A stretch of DNA of 64,000 nt from Tremella fuciformis (taxonomy: Eukaryota; Basidiomycota; Tremellomycetes; Tremellales; Tremellaceae): assembly GCA_032768795.1 (NCBI GenBank), contig CP136490.1, positions 1,736,001-1,800,000 on the forward strand, written 5' to 3'. This document shows, one piece after another, positions 11,357-22,663 of the stretch (position 1 is the first letter of the stretch; each line of letters begins with the position of its first letter). Under the pieces are notes generated by a model. The model was not told the origin of the DNA, ran no database searches, and saw nothing but the letters and a program-made list of their open reading frames with translations. Position numbers and translations under genes: made by a program.

Positions 11357-11823
11357 TGTGTTGTCCAAAGATTCGAGGATTGCTTCAAGAAGTTCCCGTC
11401 AGAGGTGAACAGCAACATCTGTTCGACGCTTCAGTATCTTTGGGTGGGCAATTTCTCTTTGGTCGCAAATGATGTCACTCGGGACGTGATGATGTCAGCT
11501 GATGGCAATCGATCTGAAGCTGAGTATCGAGTCGTGCAGTTGCTACCTTGACCATCGCTTGCGGCAGCAAAAGGATGCGAGCCAGACGCACGCACAGCTC
11601 ACCTGCGGGAATGGACACGCCTCTTTCGAGAGGCCGCTAATTTCAGATGACATTTGCCAATTGGAAATACATCCTTTGCAAGCTTTGCTTGTCAAAAGTC
11701 TTTCTGGACTGTGAGCGACGCCCACACATAAAGTGTTTCGCTTTCCCACATCCCTTCCCACCCCAGTACTCCTGGTTATTCTTGCCACTTGAGCCTGTAT
11801 ACCCCGAGCTTTCGGTATCTATC
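11357..11823. promoter_or_regulatory. Divergent upstream region
   Basis: About 470 bp between the small minus-strand gene and the plus-strand gene starting at 11824. An in-frame open stretch extends the latter to 11647, but it has low-complexity, T-rich codons typical of a leader. No recognised site. Confidence 0.4.
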
Positions 11824-13011
11824 ATGGAGGGTCTCACGTCGCCGCTCGACCCAAGCACCTCCTCGCGCGCGCCCCAGAGTCGCCCAGACAGTGGCCACTC
11901 TTCTTCGGACCCCGAAACAAGTGATGGAGTTCCTATTTTGAGCCCTGGCGATCCCGTATATCCCAGCCATGAAGCGGAACCTGTGTTGCCAAGCGCATCC
12001 ACCTCGCGTTACTCGCCAGAGCCGTGGACGCAGTCGCCGCACATCGGTCGCAGCGAAGACACAGGACCTGGGCAATCGAGTGGCCATCACGCTCTCAGTA
12101 TAGGCGGAGTTTACAGCTTCCCGGTCCACCGCGCCAGCAATGACGAAGCTCCGGGTAACAATGAGCCAAGGTCCAGCCGCGAGCGACACGCCCGGGACGG
12201 TACCAGTGAGTCGTCGAAGGCCAACATAGGTGACCATCAAACAACTCGTGACTACGCCTCTACAACCGGCCCCGTACTCACGCCTGAGGAGGAGACCTGG
12301 CTCCTCGAGCCGGTGAAGGAGCGAAGACAGTTTCAGCTGAAGCCTTGGACTAGGTATCTACAGCCGAACGGGAAGCCCTACATGACCAGAGAGAATATGC
12401 AGGATTGGGTTCGCGACAACGAGCGTACGTTTGTGTGGAGCGCCTTGAACAACAACAAGGGCATATTGTCAACAGCTGAGACGTGCCTCAGAGATATGCG
12501 CAGACTTTTTCCCGGCCGTTTCGCCCACGACCTCGATCTGTTTGTCAAGGGAATCGATTCGTTCAAGGAAAGAATAAGTGACCGAGAAAAGTTTCTGTGG
12601 GACCACCAGGTAACGGTAAGGCGTATTCTGTATGAAGATGCCGAAGACGTCACGGAGGCGGCTTGGATCAGCTTCACAAACGATGTCAAGCGTCTGCACC
12701 GCCTGCATAGCCCATCGTCTGCCAATGGGTACAAGGGAGTACCTCAGCTTCATGAGGTTCAATCAAAGCTTACCACAGCTATGAAGTACTTCAACGAGGT
12801 GCTGGCTGACAAGCCCGAGAGACCCCGGACTAATCTATGCATCGATCCCCGGACTAACGAGGACTTCAAGCATTGGGATCATTTCAAATCCATCAAAGAC
12901 CCTTGGGGACGAAGTTGGGCGGAGGCGGGGGAAGAGAATTATAGGATCAGATGGTTACTCTATGATTCCGAAGAACAATCAGACCCCGGTGATTCTTCGA
13001 ATGTCGTATAA
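11824..13011 (+). CDS. Single-exon hypothetical protein, 395 aa
   Basis: Unrecognised protein. The frame is open further upstream, but MEGLTSPLD at 11824 begins the normal-looking composition, so I chose it. Residues 1-150 are Ser/Pro/Glu-rich and probably disordered. From about 145 (LTPEEETWLLEP) there is a folded-looking region with many Trp, Arg and Asp residues (FQLKPWTRYLQPNGKPYMT, then TFVWSALNNNKG) and several predicted helices. It ends with an acidic tail. There are no membrane helices, zinc ligands or enzyme motifs. The absence of introns is unusual in this window. It may be lineage-specific. Confidence 0.6.
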   Translation: MEGLTSPLDPSTSSRAPQSRPDSGHSSSDPETSDGVPILSPGDPVYPSHEAEPVLPSASTSRYSPEPWTQSPHIGRSEDTGPGQSSGHHALSIGGVYSFPVHRASNDEAPGNNEPRSSRERHARDGTSESSKANIGDHQTTRDYASTTGPVLTPEEETWLLEPVKERRQFQLKPWTRYLQPNGKPYMTRENMQDWVRDNERTFVWSALNNNKGILSTAETCLRDMRRLFPGRFAHDLDLFVKGIDSFKERISDREKFLWDHQVTVRRILYEDAEDVTEAAWISFTNDVKRLHRLHSPSSANGYKGVPQLHEVQSKLTTAMKYFNEVLADKPERPRTNLCIDPRTNEDFKHWDHFKSIKDPWGRSWAEAGEENYRIRWLLYDSEEQSDPGDSSNVV

Positions 13012-13557
13012 ACTGCCCTGTGATGTATCTTGTCTGTGCCTACGTGTCATGTCAGACCTGCTTGAGGGCTTTGGCACTCCGTTTTTGTACGGGTCGATCT
13101 CGACGACCGGACTCCGATGTGGCCGGGCTTGTACGAAGGCGTCTATGCAGGTACCGCAATGGCGAGCCGTCTGGAGAGTCCTCTGCTCTGAATCACCCCT
13201 ACCAAGGGGTATCCCTTTCCAGGACATCATGATCAAGTATGAGTCTGGAAGCTCTCCCGAACTGAGCGGACGCACGACTTGTACATCAAGAGCGTCGGAG
13301 CAGGCATGACGTCGCAGCCCCCGACCGCTTCCCGTTTCAAAACTTGGCGCTCCAGAGACCATGTACAAAGGATGCTCTGGTAGCGCCTCCAAAACAACTC
13401 CGACCCATCGCGAAAGCGGCGAAATGACCCTCTTGAAGATAGATGAAAGCCGCATTAACTCTTCACACGCCTCGACTTCTTATGGGCTGGGCACCGGCGA
13501 GCAGCCTCGCAAACTCCTCTCGTGTCGACAACCTTCGATCAGGAAAAACGACTCACC
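13012..13557. other. Intergenic region
   Basis: About 550 bp between two plus-strand genes. Short ORFs are present on both strands, but none has a splice partner or motif. The last 100 bp are the leader of the gene at 13558, ending in a good start context (CTCACCATGA). Confidence 0.45.
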
Positions 13558-14675
13558 ATGACTTCGCTTATGACCATGACCTCTGTCAGTCCGCCGACGT
13601 TCTTCTCGAACCTCTCGAGGCGGACGAGCGAGACACTGTCCTTCCTCAGGCAACGCACGGAGCCATGTACGTTCGGGGCGAACCCTAAAGTGGCGCTTTC
13701 CGGTCTGCCATTTAAATCGCTCTTGCAAGTGCGGGCGATCTTTGTGCCTCTCCTGGAGCGGCAGCTTGATACCGCTACAACTCCCATTGGTAAGTCCGCT
13801 CCCGCCTGATCGACCACACGAACAACCCCAAACGCTCGGACTGACGCTAACCTGGGAGTCGTATTCAACGACAAATCAAATGAGTGGGAAGAACGAGTAC
13901 CATCGCCGTCAGTACAGGCGGCACGAGCCGAGTATCTCTCGTTCCTCGAGTCTCTCGATACCGAAGCGGAGCGGCGGCTCAACACGTACGTGACGTCCGA
14001 TGCCGAGGCTGCCCGCCTCGCAGCAGATCCGGTGGTTCGGCCCTTGTTCCAATTGCTGTACTCCGGTAAGGAGGTCGAATTGCCACCCCTGAGCCTGGAC
14101 GGGCTGGGCGATTGCACGGATCTCTGGGAGTGTCATAGGCGAGCTGAATCAACCTGGCATAGCCAGGAGCAGAGCCACATTCTGAACAATTTGATCGACG
14201 AGGTGGTATCAGGCTACGATACCGAAGCGCTCCGAGCGAGGCTGAAGCTGCTGTGGACCGCGAATGAGCAGAGAGCTAGTGCGATTGAAAGAAGTTTAGA
14301 AACCACCGAAGATCCTGGTGAGTCCTCTCTCTTGCCCTCGCTAATGCCAAGTGCTTCGGGTACTCTGTGAGAAGAGAGGGAGATTGAAAATGCTGATCTG
14401 CAGGCGCCCAAGAAGCTCTGCGTCAGGCCGAAAGTGTATGCGCGACAGCCACTGTGCTCCTCTACACCCTTCTTGGGCGTTGTGACCTCGTCAAACCCAA
14501 ATCGGATGAGGAGAAGGAAACATACGCCAATCTGCAAGATATGGACCCTGTCTGTTTCTCGACGATGTCTGGGGCGCGCAGTCCCCAGGCACTCGCCGAA
14601 GAGGCGATGAGCCTGGTCTCGAAGAGCATAGAGCAAGTGAATCAGCTGTATGAAGATGATCTCATCGAAGATTGA
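13558..14675 (+). CDS. Hypothetical helical protein, 320 aa
   Basis: Exons 13558-13789, 13859-14317, 14404-14675 give 320 aa with closing phases; the introns are 69 and 86 nt. The N-terminus is Ser/Thr-rich. Residues from about 75 on are helical and charged (ARAEYLSFLESLDTEAERRL; LKLLWTANEQRASAIERSL). The C-terminus is acidic (NQLYEDDLIED). There is no signal peptide, membrane helix or metal site. The pattern suits a scaffold or complex subunit, but I do not recognise the family. The intron 1 acceptor is GGGAG, a less common but plausible AG. Confidence 0.62.
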
Positions 14676-14783
14676 TTGGGATGTGGCTCTTCGTCTCGCG
14701 ACATGTCGGTGTACAGTACGGGAGCACTCGTCCGTATTAACATGCTGCATGCACAAGCGAGCCCTAGCCCACTAAATCCCCTC

Positions 14784-17140
14784 TCAATCGTTCCGAGCCG
14801 TGTCCACACTCAATACCGGGCGATCCACACTGCCCTGCCTGCTGGGAGCGTACCCTGGCGAAGCAGCTCCACTTCCTGCCCTACTGCTGGCTGGACTTCT
14901 GGCCCGAGGTGGAGGCATGCCGAGATGCGGCGAAGGCGAGTTGCGATCGTATCCGCCGCCGACTGTCGCCGACTGATAGGAGTAAGGCGAACCCGGTTGA
15001 GAACCGCTGTACATCGTCCCGCCCGAGGGGGCATGCAAGCCGATCGCAGGGCTCTGAGCTTGTGTGAGAGCGAACTTTTCCCGTAGGTCCGTCGCCGATG
15101 GTTGGCGAGAGTGAGTGGCCGAACGCAGACCCATTATATTCATGACGCTCGTCGTTCGAGAAGGGGGTTCAGGCTGACCGAGAATGGGCGCTGATGTGGA
15201 GATGGGTGAGCCCGGATTTGCGACCTCTTTCCTGGTTGTCGGCGGTGCTGGTGGCGTTGGCGAATTGTACATGTATGTGGCGAAAAGGACGATTGAAGAG
15301 CCAATGACAAATGCGACTGTGATTGGATATGAGAAGAGGGCGACAGATGCCAGGAACGAAATTATGATGGACAGTGAAGTTGCAAATCCCTTCCTGAGTA
15401 CGTTAGTCACAGGTCCCCCGGAAAACGTCCCTGGAGCTCACATGATGTTGTCGGAATAGCGAATGACAATTGCGGTAATCAGACCACCAAAGGTTTGTGT
15501 AAGGACAGTTCCAATTGCCCATCCGTTGAAATTTGCGAAGCTAGCACCAAGACGTTCGAAGAAGCTGGATCCTTCTGGTCCACTGGCAAAGAGAATCGGG
15601 ATCAAGGCCGGGACTAGCGAGAAAAGACTGAGTTGTGTGTTTCGGATCCACAAATCAGGCGCCGGTCCTGATCCGGAGGAAGCCTTGAGAATGAATTCGA
15701 AGTAGACGCCAGCCAGTCCGGAGGTCATGCAAGCCGCAACTACCGCCATGAAGCCACGGAAGGGGTGCATGACACGTGGCGGATTCGAGATTTCGTTTGC
15801 TGAAGGGATTTCGGATCGTAGCGAATTGCCATGAGAAACCTTGATACCGGTCGACGATGATGGCTTGGCAGAGCTTGCGGTAGACTGAATCTGCACAATG
15901 CCCACGCCGACCGCCAGTAGGACAAGCGATAACCATTTCGCTTTGCTGAGTCGTTTACGCAACATAAGCACGGAGAAGAAAGCAGTGGTGAGGATCTTCA
16001 TCTGGTAGGTGACCTGAAATGTGGCGACATCGAGATTTGACGCGGCGACATATTGGAGGTTGTTTTGAATGACATACAAGATTGCCGGTACCGACAATTT
16101 GTAGCAGTCCGGGGAGAATATGGATCGTCGTAGGGTTTGTAGTCGTGAGGGTTGAAACATGCTCGGACCAGGGAAAGACGATGGCGGTCGAGGATCTTCT
16201 CGTCTCGCCTCCTTTTCAGACCATTGCGTAGCGGAGGGGGCTGACATTGTCGAATCAATTCTTTTGAGGGCGATGAAGATCGAGATGGCTCCTTTCAAGA
16301 GCTCATTGAGGAGGACAGCGGCGGCGGCTGAGTAGGTGCGGTCGGGTGAGGTGGATATCCGGGAATAGTGCATGATTATGGTGAGAAAGGCGTTTTGAAC
16401 GGCAAGCGTGATGAGGCTAACAGGTCAGTCTTAGCAGTGGCACGATAAATCTCCCGCTCACGATATCCACTTCAGCTCGATGCCGAACAACATAGGTCCT
16501 GCGTCTTTCTTCTCCAGAACAGGTCCTGGAGGCTGATATGTTTTCTCCTCCATCCTCGGCAACTCGCGCCTAAGTGGCTGGTATGACCCGTGACCCTCAT
16601 TCCGACTCATCAAACCAGATAGTTGGTGCGACAACGCTTGGTAGGTGGAGAGGCCGGGGCTCCCGGAGTGAGCTGTTGAGATATGAGCATGCCCATTGGC
16701 CGTACTCGGAGAAGGGGGAGTGGAATTTGAGGCGGAAAGAGCTCTGCTCGAGGTACCGGGAGAAAGGAATGGGTGAGGCAGAGAAGGGAGGCTAGCGTTA
16801 GTCAGTGCTGACAATAGAAAGGGAGCTGCCCGGCGACGAGGGCAGAACATCTCGTTCCCCTACACGGGTGAAAGGATGGGCGAGGGGAACGAAACGGGTT
16901 GTGAAGGAGTTGTACATACCTGCTTAGCCTTCGTTTTGGTCTCGTCACGCCACTGCTGACTGCCCCAGCCTTGCCGACGCTGCCCTCTTCGATCCTCTCT
17001 TTTGTGCGCATCTCGAGTCCCCGGTCTTCATCTGATCGACCGGCACCGTCGTTTGTCGAGACGCGACGGTGAGGGTTGTTTGGGCCAGACGCCTGCCGCT
17101 CTAGCGTGGGTCGACGCCCAGAAGGGGCCGGTGGACCCAT
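14784..17140 (-). CDS. Nucleotide-sugar transporter (SLC35A/UDP-galactose type)
   Basis: Golgi or ER membrane carrier of the SLC35A family (UDP-Gal, UDP-GlcNAc or CMP-sialic acid type), supplying glycosylation. Exons 17140-16920, 16791-16462, 16416-15442, 15393-14784 give 711 aa. The family core runs from ELKWISLITLAVQNAF through LSVPAILYVIQNNLQYVA, TYQMKILTTAFFSVLML, GLAGVYFEFILK and [29 protein letters not shown], all diagnostic. Unusual features are the roughly 170-residue Ser/Pro-rich N-terminal extension split by a 128-nt intron, and a C-terminal tail of about 140 residues rich in Ser, Pro and Gly. The core family is only about 330 aa. The C-terminal ER/Golgi sorting signal is not obvious. 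Confidence 0.88.
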
Positions 17141-18280
17141 GGGAGCACGTCTTGCCGGGGCAAGAGCGAGGAAAGTCGGGTCTGATACGAGCGAAAGTGT
17201 CCAATGTCACACGTAGCGACAGGAAAGGAAAGGAAAGAGGTGGTCGTCGCGTTGGTCACGTGCGCAAAGGGGAACCCGAAACGGCGAAAAAAAGATGGAT
17301 GTTCTCGATGTGGGTCGCGCCGCAGCCACAGCGCGCGCGTCGCTCAAGGCGGGCGAAATGACGACGAGCGAGCTCGAGGTATGCGTTGACAAGAGGCTAA
17401 AGCAGTAGTTGGTGAGTGAGTGGTAGCGAGGTTTAGGGGTGAAGTCATGAACGGCGACGAGCCGGGAGAGGGGGGGTTGGACCTTGCTGCGGAGGCTGGC
17501 GTGCCTTAAATCAATCCCATAGCATTCAAACCGCCCATATGGGTTTGGCTCAGGGGGGTTCATACAGTATTGCTTCAGCTTCTCTGGCTGAAGAACCAGA
17601 GGAAGAGGAAGAGGACACGGCCTCTTTCTTTGCCGGGCAACTGCAGACAGAAGAAACCAATAAGAAGGAATGGAAAGCAAGGGTGATACTGCCAGAGGAA
17701 GTGGCCAGCTCGGGACATCAGAGACGCGTGAATGATGGCCCGTGCTCTCCAGCGGGCTTGTTTCGTGTCAAAGTTGTGCAATGTGCACCCGTGCGTCTAC
17801 TGGACGCCGTCACGAGCTCAGGCTGTTGTCCTCAGAGTGGGTTTGAGCACTGTCTAATCAACGATTGAGACGCTGGAGACGGGCCCCAGTGACGTGTCAG
17901 ATTGATAAGATATCTTCCGTTGATCGTGTCACGTTTCTCCCCCGCCGAGATGAGCAGCCCAAAGATCAAGATGGTCCGACTTTTTCGAGACGGCTGCACA
18001 TCATCATCCCCTCAATTGCCTGCAGTTACGTCTGTTTGATACCGGGAAGGCCAACGACTTCGACTTGCAAGGAGCTACTGCTGGCAGCTGTGAAGGCGCT
18101 CTTGCATCCTTGGTCGACTCGGTCAGCCACCTTTTTGACCTCTGACCGGACAACGTTTCTTGCCCCTGAGCAATCTCGGCGGGCATCAGACAGCCCATCA
18201 GCTGTTTAGCGCCTGAGGTATTGGCTTCTGCCCCAGCATCCTCCGTTTACCAGTCTTCATCGCTCGACTGAATCCGCAAA
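17141..18280. other. Intergenic region between divergent genes
   Basis: 1.1 kb between the nucleotide-sugar transporter and the MTHFR gene. Two overlapping ORFs (minus 17207-17680; plus 17539-17868) shadow each other and show no motif or splice link, so I left them out. The last 60 bp are the MTHFR leader. Confidence 0.5.
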
Positions 18281-20523
18281 ATGAAGATCACCGAAAAGCT
18301 CGCCAAAGCCGAGCGAGAAGGCCGCACGTTCTGGAGTTTTGAATTCTTCCCACCTCGGACAGCACAGGTAAGTATTTGGTCAAAGAGACCATCAGGGGGA
18401 AGGTGTTGATGGAGAAGGGGTTGCAGAACCTTTACGACCGAATCGAGCGTATGCGCAACCTTGGACCGGAGTTCATCGACATTACATGGTGAAGACTGAC
18501 TACCATTGCTCCGATCGGCAGGCTGACCTGGACAGGGGTGCAGGAGGGAAGAATGCCGATCTCACATCAAGTCTGGTACAAGTATGCCAAGAGACGATCG
18601 GCATCGAGTGCTGCATGCACCTCTGCTGCACTGAGAGTGAGCGGGACTCGCCTTGGTGTTTCACGAAGCTGAGTCTTAGTGCCAAAGGAGAAAGTTGAGT
18701 GGGCTTTGGCAGTGAGTTGGCACCACGGACATTGCCTGAGGCCTCACTCATTCTCTAGCAAGCCAAATCACACGGCTGCAAGAACATTCTGGCACTTCGC
18801 GGCGACCCCGTCGCAGGCACGTCTACCTGGACACCTACTCCCGGCGGCTTCCACAACGCCGTTGATCTCGTCAAATACATCCATAAGGAGTATCCTGGCG
18901 ATTTTTGCGTTGCTGTGGCCGGATTTCCTCAAGGTCACCCCGAATCGCCGAGCACCCCTGAGGGGCGCGAACAGGAGATGCAATGGCTGAAGGAGAAGGT
19001 GGACGCCGGGGCCGAGTTCATCTTCACCCAGATGTTTTACGATACTGAGATCTTCTTCGACTGGGTCAGGCGGGTTCGACAAACAGGTATCAGCGTTCCA
19101 ATAGTTCCCGGCATCATGCCGATTCAGAACTGGGACAAGTTTGAGAAGTGGGTGGAAAGGGAGAAGATCGTCGTCCCACCGCACTTTTACGACGCGTTAA
19201 ATCCGGTTCGTGGAGACGACGAGAAAGTCAGAGAGGTGGGGACCAAACTAGTGGCCGACATGTGTCGGCGGATCTTGGCCAACGAAGAGGCAGGAATCAA
19301 AGGTCTCCACATCTACACCTTGAATCTGGAGAAGGGCGCCAGAATGCTTCTGAAGGAGTTGCAACTGGAAGGCGCCCGGGAGCAAATCGCACCACTTCCA
19401 TGGCGGCCGTCCCTCACGCCACACCGAAGATCGGAGTCGATCCGTCCCATTTTCTGGTCAGCCTCTAATGCAAAGACATGGCTGTGTTCTGACGATCAGG
19501 GCAAACAGGGTGCAATCGTATCTTTCGCGCACGGACGATTGGGACGAGTTTCCAAACGGTCGATGGGGAGACTCGAGATCACCCGCTTACGGTGATTTGG
19601 ACGGGTATCCTGTGTCCATTGGCATCTCTGTGAGACCCACCCACTCTCTAAGCAACATTACTCGATACTCATGTTCCAGGCGACCGAAGCGTACAGTCTG
19701 TGGGGTCATCCGGCCACATTCGAGGATGTTTGCAACCTGTTTGCCAAGTTCTGTCGCGGCGAGCTGCGCAAGTTGCCATGGTCATCACAGCCACCAGCGT
19801 CAGAGACTTCGGTCATCACCGAGCAACTCGCAAAGATGAACGAGCTTGGCTACATGACCATCAACTCTCAGCCAGCTGTTGACGGAGTCAAGAGCGACGA
19901 CAAGGTCCACGGGTGGGGACCAGCTGGCGGCTACATCTACCAAAAGGTCAGTTCCTACTCGTTGACCGTTGTTCACGCAGACTCGCTGACAAACAGGCGT
20001 ATCTGGAGTTCTTCGTCTCGCCTATGCTGCTCTCTCCTCTCATCAGACGCATCGAGCGCGATCCTCGTATCACTTATTATGCCGTCAACAAGCAAGGTGA
20101 TCTCCGCACAAACACGCATTCTGAAGGTCCCAACGCTGTGACGTGGGGGGTGTTCCCTGGCAAGGAGATCGTGCAGCCGACGATCGTGGAAGCGGTGTCC
20201 TTCATCGCTTGGAAGTGAGTCTCGAGTATAACTTGATCAATCAGCACACATTGCTCACGATCAGGGACGAAGCTTTCGAGCTCGGTTGTCAATGGGCGAA
20301 CTTGTACCCCGAGGGTTCTCCTTCGCGACAACTGATAAACGACATCATGAACTCCTCGTACTTGGTCAACATCGTCGCCAACGACTTCAAAGACGGCCAA
20401 TCGATTTTCGAGCCTTTCCTACTGGACAAGCACGTCAACGGGGCCGCCAGCATGGTCAATGGCATCAAAGGTGCCGCTACTTCACTGCTTGGGGGTATCA
20501 ACGGTGTGGTGAACGGCCACTAG
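18281..20523 (+). CDS. Methylenetetrahydrofolate reductase
   Basis: FAD enzyme converting 5,10-methylene-THF to 5-methyl-THF for methionine synthesis. Exons 18281-18367, 18418-18488, 18536-18636, 18680-18711, 18759-19456, 19500-19629, 19680-19946, 19997-20214, 20265-20523 give 620 aa. The catalytic TIM barrel starts SFEFFPPRTAQGLQNLYDRI, then DITWGAGG, CMHLCCT, ILALRGDP and FTQMFYD, all family signatures. The C-terminal regulatory half includes RPIFWANR, FPNGRWGDSRSPAYG and VTWGVFPGKEI. Length matches fungal Met12/Met13. The fourth exon is only 32 nt. A Gly/Ala-rich tail of about 35 residues follows the last conserved block. Confidence 0.95.
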
Positions 20524-20949
20524 ATGCCCTCTAACGCTTTCCCATCTGTCCTCAACGGGCAAAACTACGCGCTCATCCGCGTAAATTCCTTGTACCCTGC
20601 ACAATTATACCCGCACTTGACATCCCCATCAACGACAATGACAAGACATAGGCCTTAGGAAGCAGGACGTATTATGTTTGTAGAAGCTAGAATTGTAGAA
20701 GGGTTCAACACTCATGAGCCGCATGATGCGGCTCGAGATCTCAACACTCATTTATGCATCGCATTGCATCGGCCACGCTCAGCTGGCTTGCCTTTTTCGA
20801 CTTCAGGAAAGACAGCATGCTCGACTGGTGGTGACCAGTAGACAGTGCTTTCAGGAGGAGTGTAGCCCGTGCGGGATGCTTTCTGTTAACACATGATGCG
20901 GATACATATAGAATGCGTGTAGATATCAGGCTGCGGCGTGTCCTACAGC
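20524..20949. other. 3' intergenic region
   Basis: About 430 bp between the convergent ends of MTHFR (plus) and the first secreted paralogue (minus). It is AT-richer than the flanks and should hold both 3' UTRs. No gene seen. Confidence 0.5.
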
Positions 20950-22269
20950 TCACGCTGGCGGTGGCGGTCCTCCGTCAGTACATGTCTGGTTGAAACATTT
21001 CGGGTCAAAGACCATCCCAGAGTCCGTCAGCGAGTTTGTGCAATCTGCAAGCTGGCTTCCGGTCAGGACACACTGCAGGGCGTCAGCACCAATTCAATGG
21101 GTCCAGGCACGCTTCTTGCTCCACTGGACCGCGAGACTCACGTCTGTCGTGGCAGTCGGCTTTGCCTCGTTGTTCAGGTCCGCCTGAGTGGCATATCGCC
21201 AGAAGGTCAAGTGGATATACGGGTCTGTACACTTGCGCGAGACGAACGTACTCGTCGGTCCGCCGGTGTAGAGCAGGAAGTCGTTCGTCCAGTCCTGCAA
21301 ATCAGCTCCCCATCTGACGAGAAGCACCAGAGGAGTGGTCACCTTCAGCTTGACGAACTGCGTCAAGAGGATCGTGTTCAGCTTGAACGCCGGACAGGAG
21401 GGATCGGGCCCGACTGTCTGTGCCCCGCTGGGGATCGGCTGGTCCGGCTCGCTGTTCAGACACGTCATGTTCAGGCCCCCCGCGCCCGAGCCGGTCCACT
21501 GCCAGAAGGGGCTGATGTACTTGACGAGCATGGTCGTCTCTGCCTGTGTGGGTATACCCGAGATCACGCACTATAGCTCAGTGCACGGAGAGCAGGCAGT
21601 GCGAGGCTTACGTTGACAGTCTGCCTGTAGTCGGATGTCTTGGCCCATGTGTCGTACACCGAGGGCCACGTCCACAATTGCAGCTGAAGAGGGGCGTCGC
21701 AGGAAGAGTATTCAATCGTCACGTTTGGGACGTCCATCGTGTTAGCTGGCTGAAACAGCCAGATGTTCTTGGTACTCTCCTGCAAGGATCAGTGACTGGG
21801 TTGGGGTTAGAGCTCGTGGCTGGACGGAGACTGACGTGCATGGCCACCCACGCTCCGCCTTTGATCGTCAGGTTCGTCTTGGAAGGGGCGCAAAACGGCT
21901 CGGTCGTCAGCGTGTCATCGATGTCATGGTAGGACCATCGACTCACTCCGTTGGGGTTTGCGACGCCAGACGAGAGCGGCGCAGCCGACATGCCTGAGAA
22001 CGAGGCCGCAGACGTGTAGGGATACGAAGAAAAGGAGGGCGACGCGGTGAACGAGACTGTGGAAAGCACACTCGTTGGAGAAGGGACAGTTTGGGACGCG
22101 GTCATCTTGGTGTTCGGCGTAGAGGCGCTGCCTGGGCTGCAATCGCACGTCGACGGGTCGACTGCTGATCAGTGCGACGTCCTGCCCCTTGCCCGGTTGT
22201 CATCTTACCGAGCGGAGACGCCTGGACCAGCCAAGCCAGCGGCACGAATGCCAACAACGACGCCCTCAT
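20950..22269 (-). CDS. Secreted FWQW-motif protein A, 368 aa
   Basis: First of three tandem paralogues. Exons 22269-22209, 22161-21836, 21779-21612, 21570-21142, 21072-20950 give 368 aa. A clear signal peptide opens the protein (MRASLLAFVPLAWLVQAS). A Ser/Thr/Pro-rich spacer of about 80 residues, likely O-glycosylated, follows. The shared domain then contains GGAWVAMH, TIEYSSCDAPLQLQLWTW, CVISGIP, PFWQW, GLNMTCLN, the Trp/Gly segment before CTDPYIHLTFWRY, and a last exon starting CVLTG and ending CTDGGPPPPA. Several N-x-S/T sequons and paired Cys suggest an extracellular disulphide-bonded fold. There is no GPI signal or transmembrane helix. I do not recognise the family. Confidence 0.75.
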
Positions 22270-22663
22270 CCCTGAGCAGGGGTCGGTCTGAGGGCGGGAT
22301 GCACTTGAAGAGCTTGGTCTGCGCCGGGCACAGAATGACTTGGAGAGCGCGACCCTCCGGCTTGGCGTGTCCGACTTTGGTCTGCTCCTTTGGGAGGTGT
22401 CGCCTGAACACTACATCACCCTTTCATCTCGTTGAGCTAACGTGCACCTTTCATTTGACCTTCTCAATGAATGGAAACCTTTAAAGTCCAAAGAGCCTGT
22501 CAGTGGTGCCGATAGCCCCAACATCAACCAAGGTCCGTGCGCTGCAGGTACATGATGTGGAGCTACGCGCTGTGGCGTGTACATATCAGTATGTGGACAA
22601 GATCGTTAATGGCCAATCCGAGTTTGTCAGTGCCAGCTACGCCCCTCCTTGGCTGGACTGTGC
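22270..22663. promoter_or_regulatory. Spacer between secreted paralogues A and B
   Basis: About 390 bp holding the 3' end region of gene B and the promoter of gene A on the minus strand. No ORF of interest was found. Confidence 0.4.

Noticed and set aside
17207..17868. Overlapping 157-codon (minus) and 109-codon (plus) ORFs between the nucleotide-sugar transporter and MTHFR
   Set aside because: They shadow each other, lack motifs, and have no convincing splice-linked exons or start context.
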